A stretch of DNA of 64,000 nucleotides from Isoptericola cucumis (GCF_014635665.1 NZ_BMDG01000004.1:1-64000), one strand, 5' to 3'; positions 46,117-54,806 are shown, counted from the stretch's first letter. The notes: generated by a model from the letters alone, not told the origin. Program-made: numbers and translations.

Positions 46117-46346
46117 GCACGTCCGGGATCGCCGCGCGCACCGGCGCCGAGACCACGCCCTCCATGGTCGACGACGATGCGCCGAGCCGACCGATCGCAC
46201 TGGTGGACCTCCTGGACCGGCTGCTCGGCACGGGCGTGGTGCTGTCCGGCGACATCACCATCTCCCTGTCCGGCATCGACCTGGTGGAGATCCATCTGCA
46301 CGCACTGATCACGTCCGTGCGTGTCGAGGCTGCGAGGACACCATGA
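46113..46346 (+). CDS. gvpS: Gas vesicle protein GvpS (short GvpA superfamily)
   Basis: 77 aa. It has the GvpA-superfamily core in reduced form: IALVDLLDRLLGTGVVLSGD, ITISLSGIDLVEIHLHALIT. A third GvpA-like protein in this position, before gvpK, matches gvpS in Streptomyces and Bacillus clusters. GTG start overlaps the gvpL stop as GTGA; the end overlaps gvpK. Confidence 0.88.
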   Translation: MSTSGIAARTGAETTPSMVDDDAPSRPIALVDLLDRLLGTGVVLSGDITISLSGIDLVEIHLHALITSVRVEAARTP

Positions 46347-46636
46347 CGCAGGAACCGCGAGCTCTGCCGGAGCGACTCGAGACCGACGCGGAGTCGGTCG
46401 AGCGAGACCTGTTCCGGCTGGTGCTCACCATCGTGGAGCTCGTCCGGCAGCTCATGGAGCGGCAGGCGCTGCGCCGTGTCGATCAAGGCGACCTGACCGA
46501 TGAACAGGTCGAAGGGCTCGGCCTCGGCCTGATGCATCTCGAGGACGCCATGGCGGAGCTGCGGGGACGCTACGGATTCACGGTGGCAGATCTCAACATC
46601 GACCTCGGACCGTTGGGCACGTTGCTTGCCGAGTGA
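46343..46636 (+). CDS. gvpK: Gas vesicle protein GvpK
   Basis: 97 aa. Matches GvpK: VERDLFRLVLTIVELVRQLM, ERQALRRVDQGDLTDEQVEG, LGLGLMHLEDAMAELRGRYG, ending DLNIDLGPLGTLLAE. Last gene of the cluster. No terminator hairpin is obvious in the 48 nt before the next gene, which has its own -10 box. Confidence 0.94.
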   Translation: MTQEPRALPERLETDAESVERDLFRLVLTIVELVRQLMERQALRRVDQGDLTDEQVEGLGLGLMHLEDAMAELRGRYGFTVADLNIDLGPLGTLLAE

Positions 46637-46672
46637 GCTGATCGCCGAGCGACGAGGACGACGGCGGGGGTC

Positions 46673-46678
46673 GATACT
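46673..46678 (+). promoter_or_regulatory. -10 element, leaderless type, F420-type oxidoreductase
   Basis: GATACT ends 6 nt before GTG 46685. Confidence 0.45.
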
Positions 46679-46684
46679 GGCGAC

Positions 46685-47182
46685 GTGAGCAGGATCGTGC
46701 AGGGCGTGCGCGCCCTCGTCGCGCCGATGACGCGCACGCGCGCGTTCCGTGCCGTGGCCCCGGCCGCGCTGCCGCCCGTCGAGCGCGCGCTGGCACGGGT
46801 GACGCGGGGCCGGCTGCAGTTCAGCGCGGTCCTGGTGCCCTCGCTCGTGCTGCACACGGCGGGGGCCCGCACCGGCGAGCCGCGCGACACCCCGCTGATG
46901 TTCACCCCTGACGGCACCGGCGGGATGCTCGTGGCGGGGACGGCGTTCGCGCAGGACCGGCACCCCGCCTGGACGTACAACCTGCTCGCGCACCCGGACG
47001 CCGAGGTCAGCGTCCGGGGGCGGCGCTCCCGGGTGCGGGCGAGGCTGCTCGGGGACGACGAGCGCGACGCCGCCTGGGACCGGATCCAGGCGCAGTGGCC
47101 CGGGTACCGCGCCTACGAGCGCGACTCGGGGCGCGTGGTCCGCCTGTTCTGGCTGGAGCCCGTGCCGCCGCCGACCCTCTGA
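46685..47182 (+). CDS. Deazaflavin (F420)-dependent oxidoreductase, Ddn family
   Basis: 165 aa of the split-barrel nitroreductase (DUF385/Ddn) family: LVLHTAGARTGEPRDTPLMF, MLVAGTAFAQDRHPAWTYNL, LAHPDAEVSVRGRRSRVRAR. Members use F420H2 to reduce varied substrates. The substrate is unknown. GTG start with a -10 box 6 nt upstream and no ribosome site. Not obviously part of the gas vesicle function. Confidence 0.87.
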   Translation: MSRIVQGVRALVAPMTRTRAFRAVAPAALPPVERALARVTRGRLQFSAVLVPSLVLHTAGARTGEPRDTPLMFTPDGTGGMLVAGTAFAQDRHPAWTYNLLAHPDAEVSVRGRRSRVRARLLGDDERDAAWDRIQAQWPGYRAYERDSGRVVRLFWLEPVPPPTL

Positions 47183-47198
47183 CCGGCTCGACCCGGCG

Positions 47199-48671
47199 TC
47201 AGTACTCGACCGGGGTCTTCACCGACTGCCAGTGCCACGGCTCGGGGAGCCGGCCGTTCGGCTCCGCCCAGTCGGGGTGGGTCCAGCCGAACTGCTCGGC
47301 GTGCTCCTTCAGCCACGCGTACCGGTCACCGTCGAACCCCTCCGGTCCCATGCTGAGGTCGACGGCGGTGCCGAGGCCGTGGTTGGAGCAGCCGGGCGGG
47401 GCGGCGAGCGGGTTCGGGTCCTCCGGGTCGTACACCTCGACCTGCTGGTCGTAGCTGCGGTACGCGGAGTTGACGGTCAGGTCCTCGCCGAAGTGCGCGC
47501 GGTAGGCGTCGTTGAGCTTCACCAGGCCGTCCACGACGTCGGCGCGGACCGCGTACCCGGGCGCCCAGGGCAGGGGCGCGAGCTCCTTCTCCGAGAGCTT
47601 GCCCGCCTGGGGGAACCAGACCTGGTCGGGCTCGGGGCAGACGACGGCGTCCTGGGCGGTCAGGAGGTCGGTGGTGGCACCCTCGAGGTCGCCGAGGCGG
47701 ACGGCCAGGCCCGCGGCGACGTCCTCCAGCCGGGCGAGCCCGGCCTCGGCGAGGGCCTTCTCGTCGGTCGCGGCCAGGGTCTCGTCCGCCGAGTCGAGGG
47801 ACGTGCGCAAGGCGGCGCTCACGGCCTCGTTCGCGCCCTGCCCGTCCTCGCGCAGCTCCTGGGTCGCGGCCAGCACGCCCTCGGCGCGCCGGCGGGCCGG
47901 CTCCAGCGCGGTGCGGGCCTCGGCGGCCTCGGCGAGCGCGAACTCCACCCGGGAGTCGTGGACGGTCTCGAGCTCGCGGTCCAGGCGCTCGCGGGCGTCG
48001 GTGGCGTCCCCCGGGAGCCGGTCGAGGACCGGCGTCCCCGCGAGCACCGTCTCGGCGTCGCCGATCGCCGCCTCGAGGTCGGCCCGGACCGCGTCGTCGG
48101 CGACCTTGTCGGCCGAGGCGGCGTGCGCGGCCCGGGCGTCGTCGACCTTGGCGTCGAGGTCCTGCGTCTCGGACCACATGAACCAGCCGACGACCGCGCC
48201 GCCCGCGAGCAGGAGCACGAGGACCAGCGGCACGACCCGCGGCCCGCGGCGATGCTTGCCCGCCGAGCGCAGGTGCCGCAGCGACTGGTCGACCACCCGC
48301 GGCCGCGGCGTGACGGCCGCGAGCAGCACGCCCCCGACGGCCGCGCCCAGTGCGTACCAGGCCAGGTCGGTCACGGTGAAGGTGGTGCCGAGCACGTACC
48401 GCGCCTCGGGGAGCCGCTCGAGCACCTGCGCCGGGTACGGCGTGAGGTGCGAGAGCTCGATCGCCGCGCACACGACCAGGGCGACCACGGCCGCGACGAC
48501 CGGGGTCGTGCGCGGCCGGACGAGCGCGACGAGGAGGACGACGAGCACGGCGTAGAGGCCGTCGCCGACCGGGCCGCCGACGGCGCCGGGAAGCAGCTCG
48601 CGGGCCGCCAGGCCGGCGGCGACCACGAGGAGCACGAGGAGGGCCGAGGCCGTGCGGGGGACGCGGGTCAC
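47199..48671 (-). CDS. DUF2809-VanY fusion: membrane D-Ala-D-Ala carboxypeptidase
   Basis: 490 aa. Residues 1-125 form a DUF2809-like multi-helix membrane domain (YAVLVVLLVALVRPRTTPVV, TPYPAQVLERLPEARYVLGT, FTVTDLAWYALGAAVGGVLL). A further transmembrane helix (PLVLVLLLAGGAVVGWFMW) leads to an Ala/Glu coiled coil (about 170-320) and a C-terminal VanY peptidase with VNSAYRSYDQQVEVY, zinc ligands in CSNHGLGTAVDLSMG, and EPWHWQS. It would trim peptidoglycan stem peptides outside the cell. The domain combination is uncommon. Confidence 0.85.
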   Translation of the reverse strand: MTRVPRTASALLVLLVVAAGLAARELLPGAVGGPVGDGLYAVLVVLLVALVRPRTTPVVAAVVALVVCAAIELSHLTPYPAQVLERLPEARYVLGTTFTVTDLAWYALGAAVGGVLLAAVTPRPRVVDQSLRHLRSAGKHRRGPRVVPLVLVLLLAGGAVVGWFMWSETQDLDAKVDDARAAHAASADKVADDAVRADLEAAIGDAETVLAGTPVLDRLPGDATDARERLDRELETVHDSRVEFALAEAAEARTALEPARRRAEGVLAATQELREDGQGANEAVSAALRTSLDSADETLAATDEKALAEAGLARLEDVAAGLAVRLGDLEGATTDLLTAQDAVVCPEPDQVWFPQAGKLSEKELAPLPWAPGYAVRADVVDGLVKLNDAYRAHFGEDLTVNSAYRSYDQQVEVYDPEDPNPLAAPPGCSNHGLGTAVDLSMGPEGFDGDRYAWLKEHAEQFGWTHPDWAEPNGRLPEPWHWQSVKTPVEY

Positions 48672-48677
48672 CCGCGA

Positions 48678-48683
48678 ACCCTA
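48678..48683 (-). promoter_or_regulatory. -10 element of VanY gene, leaderless type
   Basis: TAGGGT on the minus strand, 6 nt before GTG 48671. Confidence 0.58.
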
Positions 48684-48745
48684 CCGAGCGCGCGACCGCC
48701 CCCGGACCGCCCGGAAAACGAGGAGCGTCGGGCGGGGGCGCTCAG

Positions 48746-48751
48746 TAGGGT
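48746..48751 (+). promoter_or_regulatory. -10 element of peptidase E gene, leaderless type
   Basis: TAGGGT ends 7 nt before ATG 48759, with no ribosome site between. Divergent from the VanY promoter. Confidence 0.58.
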
Positions 48752-48758
48752 GCGACGC

Positions 48759-49496
48759 ATGATCGGAACGGTCCTGGCCCTGGGTGGCGGCGGCTTCTCG
48801 ATGTCCGACGACGGCTCGTCGGCCATCGACGACCACCTGCTCGACCTCACGGGCAGGTCGGTGCCGAAGGTGTGCTTCGTCCCGACGGCCAGCGGCGACG
48901 CCGACACGTACGCCCAGCGGTTCGAGGCCGCGTTCGCCGGCCGGGCCGAGACGTCCGTGCTCTCGCTGTTCTGCCACGAGCCGTGGGGCTACACCGACCC
49001 GCAGATGCTGCTCGACCAGGACGTCGTGTACGTCGGCGGCGGGTCGACGGCGAACCTGCTGGCGGTGTGGCGCCTGCACGGGCTGCCCGCCCTGCTGGAG
49101 AAGGCCGCGGCGGGCGGGACGATCCTCGCCGGCATCAGCGCGGGGATGAACTGCTGGTTCTCGTCGTCGTCGACCGACTCCTTCGGCCCGCTCGCGGCCC
49201 TGGACGACGGCCTCGGGTTCCTGGCCGGCAGCGCGTGCCCGCACTACCTCGGCGAGCCGGGCCGGCGGGAGTCGTACCTCGGCTGGGTCGGTGCCGGCGT
49301 GCTGCCCGGCGGCTACGCCGTCGACGAGTACGCGGCGGCGCGGTTCGTGGACGGCGAGCTGGTGGAGGCCGTGTGCGAGCGGCCCGACCGGCCCGTCTTC
49401 CGGGTCGAGCGGGGCCACGACGGCGCGACCGAGACACCGGTCGCCGTGCGGAACCTCCGGCCCGCGTCCCGGCCCGCGTCCCGACCCGCGTCCTGA
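48759..49496 (+). CDS. pepE: Peptidase E, S51 family
   Basis: 245 aa serine dipeptidase. The nucleophile is in ILAGISAGMNCWFSSSS (GxSAG), with VVYVGGGSTANLLAVWRLHG and CPHYLGEPGRRESYL also matching the family. PepE cleaves Asp-X dipeptides. The C-terminus ends in a short repeat [15 protein letters not shown] at 48759 follows TAGGGT by 7 nt. Confidence 0.9.
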   Translation: MIGTVLALGGGGFSMSDDGSSAIDDHLLDLTGRSVPKVCFVPTASGDADTYAQRFEAAFAGRAETSVLSLFCHEPWGYTDPQMLLDQDVVYVGGGSTANLLAVWRLHGLPALLEKAAAGGTILAGISAGMNCWFSSSSTDSFGPLAALDDGLGFLAGSACPHYLGEPGRRESYLGWVGAGVLPGGYAVDEYAAARFVDGELVEAVCERPDRPVFRVERGHDGATETPVAVRNLRPASRPASRPAS

Positions 49497-49612
49497 TCCG
49501 GGCCCGCGCGCCACGGCCCGCGACCGCTCCTGTGACCTACGTCCTCGTGGGGCCGGCGCAGGAGGCCTAGACTGACCCGGCCCCCCACCATCGTCCGAAG
49601 GACACCCCTGCC

Positions 49613-51211
49613 TTGATCACCGCCCACGGCGTCGAGCTGCGCTTCGGCGCTCGCGTCCTCCTGCACGAGGCGACCTTCCGCGTCGCCGCCGGCGACCGCA
49701 TCGGTCTCGTCGGCCGCAACGGTGCGGGCAAGACCACGCTCACCAAGACCCTGGCCGGGGACACCCTGCCGACCGGCGGGAAGATCACGCGGGGCACCGA
49801 CATCGGCTACCTCCCGCAGGACCCGCGCACCGGCGACCTGGACGTCGTCGCCATGGACCGCGTCCTCAGCGCCCGCGGCCTCGACCGGATCGTCGCCCAG
49901 ATGCGTGAGACGGAGGGGCTCATGGCGAGCGCCGACGCGGACACGCAGGAGGCGGCGCTGGAGCGCTACCCGAAGCTCGAGGCCCGCTTCCTCGCCGCCG
50001 GCGGGTACGCGGCGGAGTCGGAGGCGCACCGGATCACGAGCAACCTCGGCCTCGACGACCGCGTGCTCGCCCAGCCGCTGCACACGCTCTCGGGCGGGCA
50101 GCGGCGCCGGATCGAGCTCGCGCGCATCCTGTTCTCCGGTGTGGAGACCCTGCTGCTGGACGAGCCGACCAACCACCTGGACGCCGACAGCATCATCTGG
50201 CTGCGCGACTACCTGAAGTCCTACCCGGGCGGCTTCATCGTCATCAGCCACGACGTGGAGCTGCTGCGCGCGACCGTGAACAAGGTGTTCCACCTGGACG
50301 CCAACCGGGGCGAGCTCGACCAGTACAACCTCGGCTGGGACGCCTACATCGCCCAGCGCGAGCAGGACGAGCGGCGCCGGCGCCGGGAGCGCGCCAACGC
50401 CGAGAAGAAGGCCGGCGCCCTCCTCGCGCAGGCCGACAAGATGCGGGCCAAGGCCACCAAGGCGACCGCCGCGCAGAACATGATGAAGCGGGCCGAGCGC
50501 ATGATGTCGGGCCTCGAGGGCGAGCGGCGCGCCGACAAGGTCGCGCACCTGCGGTTCCCGAAGCCGGCCCCGTGCGGCCGCACCCCGCTCACGGCCGAGG
50601 AGCTGTCCAAGAGCTACGGCTCGCAGGAGGTCTTCGCGGGCGTCGACCTGGCCATCGACCGCGGCTCGCGGGTCGTCGTCCTGGGCTTCAACGGCGCGGG
50701 CAAGACGACGCTGCTGCGCATCCTCGCCGGGGTGGAGGGCTCCGACACCGGACGGGTGGTGCCCGGGCACGGGCTCAAGATCGGCTACTACGCCCAGGAG
50801 CACGACACCCTGGACATGGACGCGACCGTGGTGGAGAACCTGCGCCACGCGGCCCCCGACCTCACCGACACCCAGGTCCGGTCGGTGCTCGGCTCGTTCC
50901 TGTTCAGCGGGGACGACGCCGACAAGCCGGCGAACGTGCTCTCCGGCGGCGAGAAGACCCGGCTGGCGCTCGCGACGCTCGTCGTGTCCAGCGCCAACGT
51001 CCTGCTCCTCGACGAGCCGACGAACAACCTCGACCCCGCGTCGCGCGCCGAGATCCTCGGGGCGCTGAACACCTACGAGGGCGCGGTCGTGATGGTCACG
51101 CACGACGACGGCGCCGTGGACGCCCTCGAGCCGGACCGGGTGCTCCTGCTCCCGGACGGCGACGAGGACCTGTGGTCGGAGGACTACGCCGAGCTGGTGT
51201 CGCTGGCCTGA
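49613..51211 (+). CDS. ABC-F family ATPase
   Basis: 532 aa with two ABC domains and no membrane helices. Domain 1: GLVGRNGAGKTTLTKTLAG, LSGGQRRRIELARILFSG, LLLDEPTNHLDADSI. Linker: basic, RRRRERANAEKKAGALLAQA. Domain 2: VLGFNGAGKTTLLRILAG, LSGGEKTRLALATLVVSS, LLLDEPTNNLDP. ABC-F proteins act on ribosomes (EttA-like translation factors or antibiotic protection). TTG start with GAAGGA 10 nt upstream and TAGACT at 49568-49573 as a -10. It overlaps the convergent SURF1 gene by 28 bp. Confidence 0.92.
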   Translation: MITAHGVELRFGARVLLHEATFRVAAGDRIGLVGRNGAGKTTLTKTLAGDTLPTGGKITRGTDIGYLPQDPRTGDLDVVAMDRVLSARGLDRIVAQMRETEGLMASADADTQEAALERYPKLEARFLAAGGYAAESEAHRITSNLGLDDRVLAQPLHTLSGGQRRRIELARILFSGVETLLLDEPTNHLDADSIIWLRDYLKSYPGGFIVISHDVELLRATVNKVFHLDANRGELDQYNLGWDAYIAQREQDERRRRRERANAEKKAGALLAQADKMRAKATKATAAQNMMKRAERMMSGLEGERRADKVAHLRFPKPAPCGRTPLTAEELSKSYGSQEVFAGVDLAIDRGSRVVVLGFNGAGKTTLLRILAGVEGSDTGRVVPGHGLKIGYYAQEHDTLDMDATVVENLRHAAPDLTDTQVRSVLGSFLFSGDDADKPANVLSGGEKTRLALATLVVSSANVLLLDEPTNNLDPASRAEILGALNTYEGAVVMVTHDDGAVDALEPDRVLLLPDGDEDLWSEDYAELVSLA

Positions 51212-52209
51212 CGGCCGCCGTCGCCCGCCTCGGCGGCGTCCACGAGGGCGTCCTCGTAGTCCTCGTCGAGGCGGCGGCGCGGTGCCCGGCGGGCGCGCAC
51301 GGCCGCCCCGGTGGTCCCGTCGCCCTCGCCGTCGGGCCGGTCCGCGGCGATGAGGTCGCCCGCGGTGACCGTCGCAGGGCGGGTCTCGCGGCGCCACAGC
51401 ACGACGTAGCCACCGACGGCGCCGAGCGCGAAGATGCACCACTGGAACGCGTAGCTCAGGTGCGACCCGGGGGAGGTGTCCGGCTCGGGCAGGGCGCCGA
51501 GCACCTGGCCCGGCGCCGGGTCCTCCGTGCGCACCTGCCCGTACGCGACCGCGGTCGCTCCGTCGGCCCACGCGGCTCCGTCCGCCCCGGCGGCGAGCAC
51601 CTGGTCGGTGTTGATCGCCTGCACCTGGCCGGCGGGCGCGCCGCGGCCCGACGACGGTTCGTCGGCGCGCATCGTCATCACCACCTCGACCTCGCCCTCC
51701 GGCGGCGCGGGGACGGACGACGGGGAGGCGGCGTCGTCGCCCTGGGGCACGAAGCCGCGGTCGACGACCAGCACCAGCCGCGAGCCGTCGCCGGCCGTGG
51801 TCTCGAACGGGACGAGGACGTGGAACCCGGGCTTGCCGCCGACCGGGCGGTTGCGCAGCAGCACGGTGTCCTGCGTGCGGTAGGTCCCGGTCGCGACGGC
51901 CGGGTGCCAGACGTCGGCGTCCGCGAGCGTGGTGCCGGGAGCCGCCAGGAGGTCGCCCAGGGGGGCGGGCTCGGCGGCGTAGTTCGCCTCGACCAGGTCG
52001 ATCTGCGCCTCGCGGTCGGTGTAGCGGTGCCACTGCCAGACGGCGGCGAGCACGCACAGGGCGGCGAGCAGCACGGCCGCGACGCCGAGGGTGACCCACT
52101 GGCGGCGGGTCCGCGGCGCCGGGGGAGCGGACGGGTCACCAGCGGCGGGGGACGGAGCGGGCGGCCGGCCTGCGCCGGCGGGGCGGAGCGGGAAGGTGGG
52201 GCCGGTCAC
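51184..52209 (-). CDS. SURF1 family protein
   Basis: 341 aa. Two transmembrane helices, VTLGVAAVLLAALCVLAAVW near the N-terminus and HLSYAFQWCIFALGAVGGYV near the C-terminus, flank the SURF1 domain; WQWHRYTDREAQIDLVEANY, PVGGKPGFHVLVPFET and VDRGFVPQG are characteristic. SURF1 helps build cytochrome c oxidase and fits with ctaA elsewhere in the window. A polar tail of about 60 residues follows. GTG overlaps the upstream stop. Confidence 0.9.
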   Translation of the reverse strand: MTGPTFPLRPAGAGRPPAPSPAAGDPSAPPAPRTRRQWVTLGVAAVLLAALCVLAAVWQWHRYTDREAQIDLVEANYAAEPAPLGDLLAAPGTTLADADVWHPAVATGTYRTQDTVLLRNRPVGGKPGFHVLVPFETTAGDGSRLVLVVDRGFVPQGDDAASPSSVPAPPEGEVEVVMTMRADEPSSGRGAPAGQVQAINTDQVLAAGADGAAWADGATAVAYGQVRTEDPAPGQVLGALPEPDTSPGSHLSYAFQWCIFALGAVGGYVVLWRRETRPATVTAGDLIAADRPDGEGDGTTGAAVRARRAPRRRLDEDYEDALVDAAEAGDGGRQASDTSSA

Positions 52210-52442
52210 TCGCGATCGAGCTCCGCGACCGGGACCGTCTGCTTCCAGAACGACCGGGCACCGAGGAACTCCTCGAGGTGGGTGCGGTGGTCGTCGCAGG
52301 CGAGCCACACCTTGCGCCGCTCGGGGGTGTGCAGGCGCGGGTTGTTCCACAGCAGGCCCCACTGCGCCTCGGAGCGGCAGCCCTTGGCCGAGCAGATCAG
52401 CTCGCCCGCGACGGGGTCGGCGCCGAGCCCGAGCACGTCCAT
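52206..52442 (-). CDS. Small conserved Cys-containing actinobacterial protein
   Basis: 78 aa. It includes ELICSAKGCRSEAQWGLLWN and VWLACDDHRTHLEEFLGAR, with three Cys and a His pair suggesting a small zinc site. It is found regularly between DUF3099 and SURF1 genes in actinobacteria. ATG 52442 overlaps the DUF3099 stop (TGATG); TTG 52445 is one codon earlier. Function unknown. Confidence 0.82.
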   Translation of the reverse strand: MDVLGLGADPVAGELICSAKGCRSEAQWGLLWNNPRLHTPERRKVWLACDDHRTHLEEFLGARSFWKQTVPVAELDRE

Positions 52443-52891
52443 CAACGATCATCCTCCGTCGTGCCCTGCGGGCTCTCGTCCTGCCGGTCGTCCTGGCGCT
52501 CGCCCTCGCCCTCGCCCTGGACCTCGCCCTCGGCGTCGCGCTCGTCCTGGTGCTCGATGACCCGGTCCGCGGCCGGGACCGTGCCGCCCGCGGGCGCGGC
52601 GGAGGGCTCCGCGGGCAGCGCGGCGGGTTCGCGGCCGGTCACGGGCGACGTGTCGTACGTGACGCGGTCGCGGCCGGCGTTGGCGAACAGCACGGCCGAG
52701 TAGGGGAGCACGACGGCGGCCGCGAGGAGCAGCAGCTGCAGCCAGAGCACGTCCTTCGCGAGGAAGATCGCGGACAGGAAGCACACGAGGCGCACGCCCA
52801 TCTGCACCAGGTACCGCCGCGTGCGCCGGGCCTGGTCCTCGGCGAGCGACTCGGGAGCACCCGTGATCGAGGGCACGTGGGCATTGCTCAC
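52442..52891 (-). CDS. DUF3099 membrane protein
   Basis: 149 aa. ITGAPESLAEDQARRTRRYL starts the DUF3099 domain, followed by two helices VRLVCFLSAIFLAKDVLWLQ and LLLLAAAVVLPYSAVLFANA. The tail is acidic with repeats (GEVQGEGEGERQDDRQDE). GTG at 52891 has a TAGACT -10 box 6 nt upstream. First gene of a three-gene operon ending in SURF1. Confidence 0.88.
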   Translation of the reverse strand: MSNAHVPSITGAPESLAEDQARRTRRYLVQMGVRLVCFLSAIFLAKDVLWLQLLLLAAAVVLPYSAVLFANAGRDRVTYDTSPVTGREPAALPAEPSAAPAGGTVPAADRVIEHQDERDAEGEVQGEGEGERQDDRQDESPQGTTEDDR

Positions 52892-52897
52892 CCGGCC

Positions 52898-52903
52898 AGT
52901 CTA
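52898..52903 (-). promoter_or_regulatory. -10 element of DUF3099 operon, leaderless type
   Basis: TAGACT on the minus strand, 6 nt before GTG 52891. Confidence 0.6.
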
Positions 52904-52980
52904 CGGCGCCGCGCACGTCCCCCGGGCCCCTCAGCGGGCCGCGGCACGCACGTCGGGAACGGCGGACGGCGGCTGCGGAG

Positions 52981-52997
52981 TTGTAGGTATCCGACAA
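52981..52997. promoter_or_regulatory. 17-bp palindromic site upstream of fabG
   Basis: TTGT-a-GG-tat-CC-g-ACAA, with 12 of 17 positions symmetric. It resembles GntR-type operators. It sits between the divergent DUF3099 and fabG genes. The rest of this 300-bp intergenic region shows a TAGCGT -10-like box near 53052 and no gene. Confidence 0.4.
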
Positions 52998-53195
52998 ACA
53001 GCCGGGGCCGCCTGTGGCTCGTCGTGACCGGGCGGGCCGTGGCCCGGCAGGTAGCGTCGGGCGAGCGTGCCGGGAGATGCTGCCCCACGCACGCGTCCCG
53101 GCAGCACCCCGGCGTCCCGTCGGCCGTCCCAGCGACCAGGCCACCGGGCCATGCCAGCCGGACCGACCACGTCAGCCGACACGAGGAGATCCACC

Positions 53196-53936
53196 GTGAC
53201 CGACGCCCCCGCCACGCCGTCCGAGGCCGAGACCCCCCGCGTCGTCGTCGTGACCGGCGCCGCACGAGGCATCGGGCGCACCATCGCCGAGCGCTTCGTC
53301 GCCGCGGGCGACACCGTCGCGACGCTCTACCGCGGCGGCGACCTGCCGGCCGGGGTGCACGGCTTCGTCGCCGACGTCACCGACAGCGCGGCCGTCGACG
53401 GCGCCTTCGCCGAGATCGAGAAGACGCTGGGCCCGGTCGAGGTGCTGGTCGCCAACGCGGGCGTGACCCGCGACCAGCTGCTCATGCGGATGAGCGACGA
53501 GGACTTCGAGACCGTGCTGGACGTCAACCTCACGGGCACCTTCCGCTGCGTGCGCCGCGCCTCCAAGGGCATGATCCGCGCCCGCAAGGGCCGCATCGTC
53601 CTCCTCGGCTCGGTCATCGGCCTGTACGGCGGGCCCGGACAGGTCAACTACTCGTCGTCCAAGGCCGCCCTGGTCGGCATGGCCCGCTCGATCACCCGCG
53701 AGCTCGGCGGCCGGGGGATCACGGCGAACGTCGTCGCGCCCGGTTTCGTCGAGACCGACATGACCGCGGCCCTGCCGGAGGCGACGCAGAAGGAGTACAA
53801 GGCGTCGATCCCGGCCGGCCGGTTCGCCTCCACCGAGGAGGTGGCCGGCGTGGTCCAGTTCCTCGCCTCCGACGCCGCCGCGTACGTGTCCGGCGCGGTG
53901 ATCCCCGTCGACGGCGGGCTCGGCATGGGTCACTGA
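53196..53936 (+). CDS. fabG: 3-oxoacyl-ACP reductase FabG
   Basis: 246 aa SDR. NADP site VVVVTGAARGIGRTIAERF, then VLVANAGVTRDQLLMRMSDE, catalytic Ser in IVLLGSVIGLYGG, Tyr/Lys in VNYSSSKAALVGMARSI, and the FabG tail GAVIPVDGGLGMGH. NAGVTRDxLLMRM is specific for FabG/MabA. GTG 53196 has GAGGAG upstream. It pairs with fabI downstream, as mabA-inhA does in mycobacteria. Confidence 0.93.
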   Translation: MTDAPATPSEAETPRVVVVTGAARGIGRTIAERFVAAGDTVATLYRGGDLPAGVHGFVADVTDSAAVDGAFAEIEKTLGPVEVLVANAGVTRDQLLMRMSDEDFETVLDVNLTGTFRCVRRASKGMIRARKGRIVLLGSVIGLYGGPGQVNYSSSKAALVGMARSITRELGGRGITANVVAPGFVETDMTAALPEATQKEYKASIPAGRFASTEEVAGVVQFLASDAAAYVSGAVIPVDGGLGMGH

Positions 53937-54041
53937 CCCCGCGCCACCGCTTTCGTCCGTCCGCTGCCCCGGCGCGGCGGCGCCTCCCCTCCCGCGGCCC
54001 CGGGCCGCTACGCTCCCACCAGCACCCTCCGAAAGGTCATC

Positions 54042-54806
54042 ATGGCTCTGCTCGACGGCAAGAAGCTCCTCATCACCGGCGTCCTCACCGACAGCTCGAT
54101 CGCGTTCCACGCGGCGCGGCTGGCGCAGGAGCAGGGCGCCGAGGTCATCCTCAGCTCCTTCGGCCGGCAGATGAAGCTCACCCAGGCGTTCGCCAAGCGG
54201 CTGCCCGTCGAGGCGCCGGTGGTCGAGCTCGACGTGACCAGCGCCGAGGACCTCGCCGCCCTCGCCGACCGGGTCAAGGAGCACACCGACCGCCTGGACG
54301 GCGTGGTGCACTCGATCGGCTTCGCGCCCCAGTCCGTCATGGGCGGCAACTTCCTCTCCGCCGAGTGGCCGGACGTCGCGACGGCCATGCAGATCTCCAC
54401 CTACTCCTACAAGTCGCTCATCGAGGCGGCGCGGCCGCTGATGGACGGCGGCGCCTACGTCGGGCTCACGTTCGACGCGACGTTCGCCTGGCCGGTCTAC
54501 GACTGGATGGGCGTGGCGAAGGCCGGTCTCGAGTCCGCCAACCGGTACCTGGCCCGTGACCTCGGGCCGCACGGCATCCGGTGTAACCTCGTCTCCGCCG
54601 GGCCGATCCGTACCACGGCCGCCAAGTCCATCCCGGGCTTCGCGACCATGGAGGACGCCTGGCCGCAGCGTGCCCCGCTCGGCTGGGACCAGACGACCGC
54701 GGAGCCGGCGGCACGTGCCGTGGTGGCGCTCCTGTCGGACTGGTTCCCTGCCACGACCGCGGAGATCGTCCACGTCGACGGCGGTGTGCACGCGATGGGG
54801 CAGTGA
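54042..54806 (+). CDS. fabI: Enoyl-ACP reductase FabI (InhA type)
   Basis: 254 aa. Starts LLDGKKLLITGVLTDSSIAF, with HSIGFAPQSVMGGNF and the catalytic YDWMGVAKAGLESANRYLAR (Tyr and Lys), and ends EIVHVDGGVHAMGQ. It reduces enoyl-ACP in the last step of fatty acid elongation and is the InhA-type isoniazid/triclosan target family. GAAAGG lies before ATG; TACGCT at 54009-54014 is a likely own -10. Confidence 0.94.
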   Translation: MALLDGKKLLITGVLTDSSIAFHAARLAQEQGAEVILSSFGRQMKLTQAFAKRLPVEAPVVELDVTSAEDLAALADRVKEHTDRLDGVVHSIGFAPQSVMGGNFLSAEWPDVATAMQISTYSYKSLIEAARPLMDGGAYVGLTFDATFAWPVYDWMGVAKAGLESANRYLARDLGPHGIRCNLVSAGPIRTTAAKSIPGFATMEDAWPQRAPLGWDQTTAEPAARAVVALLSDWFPATTAEIVHVDGGVHAMGQ

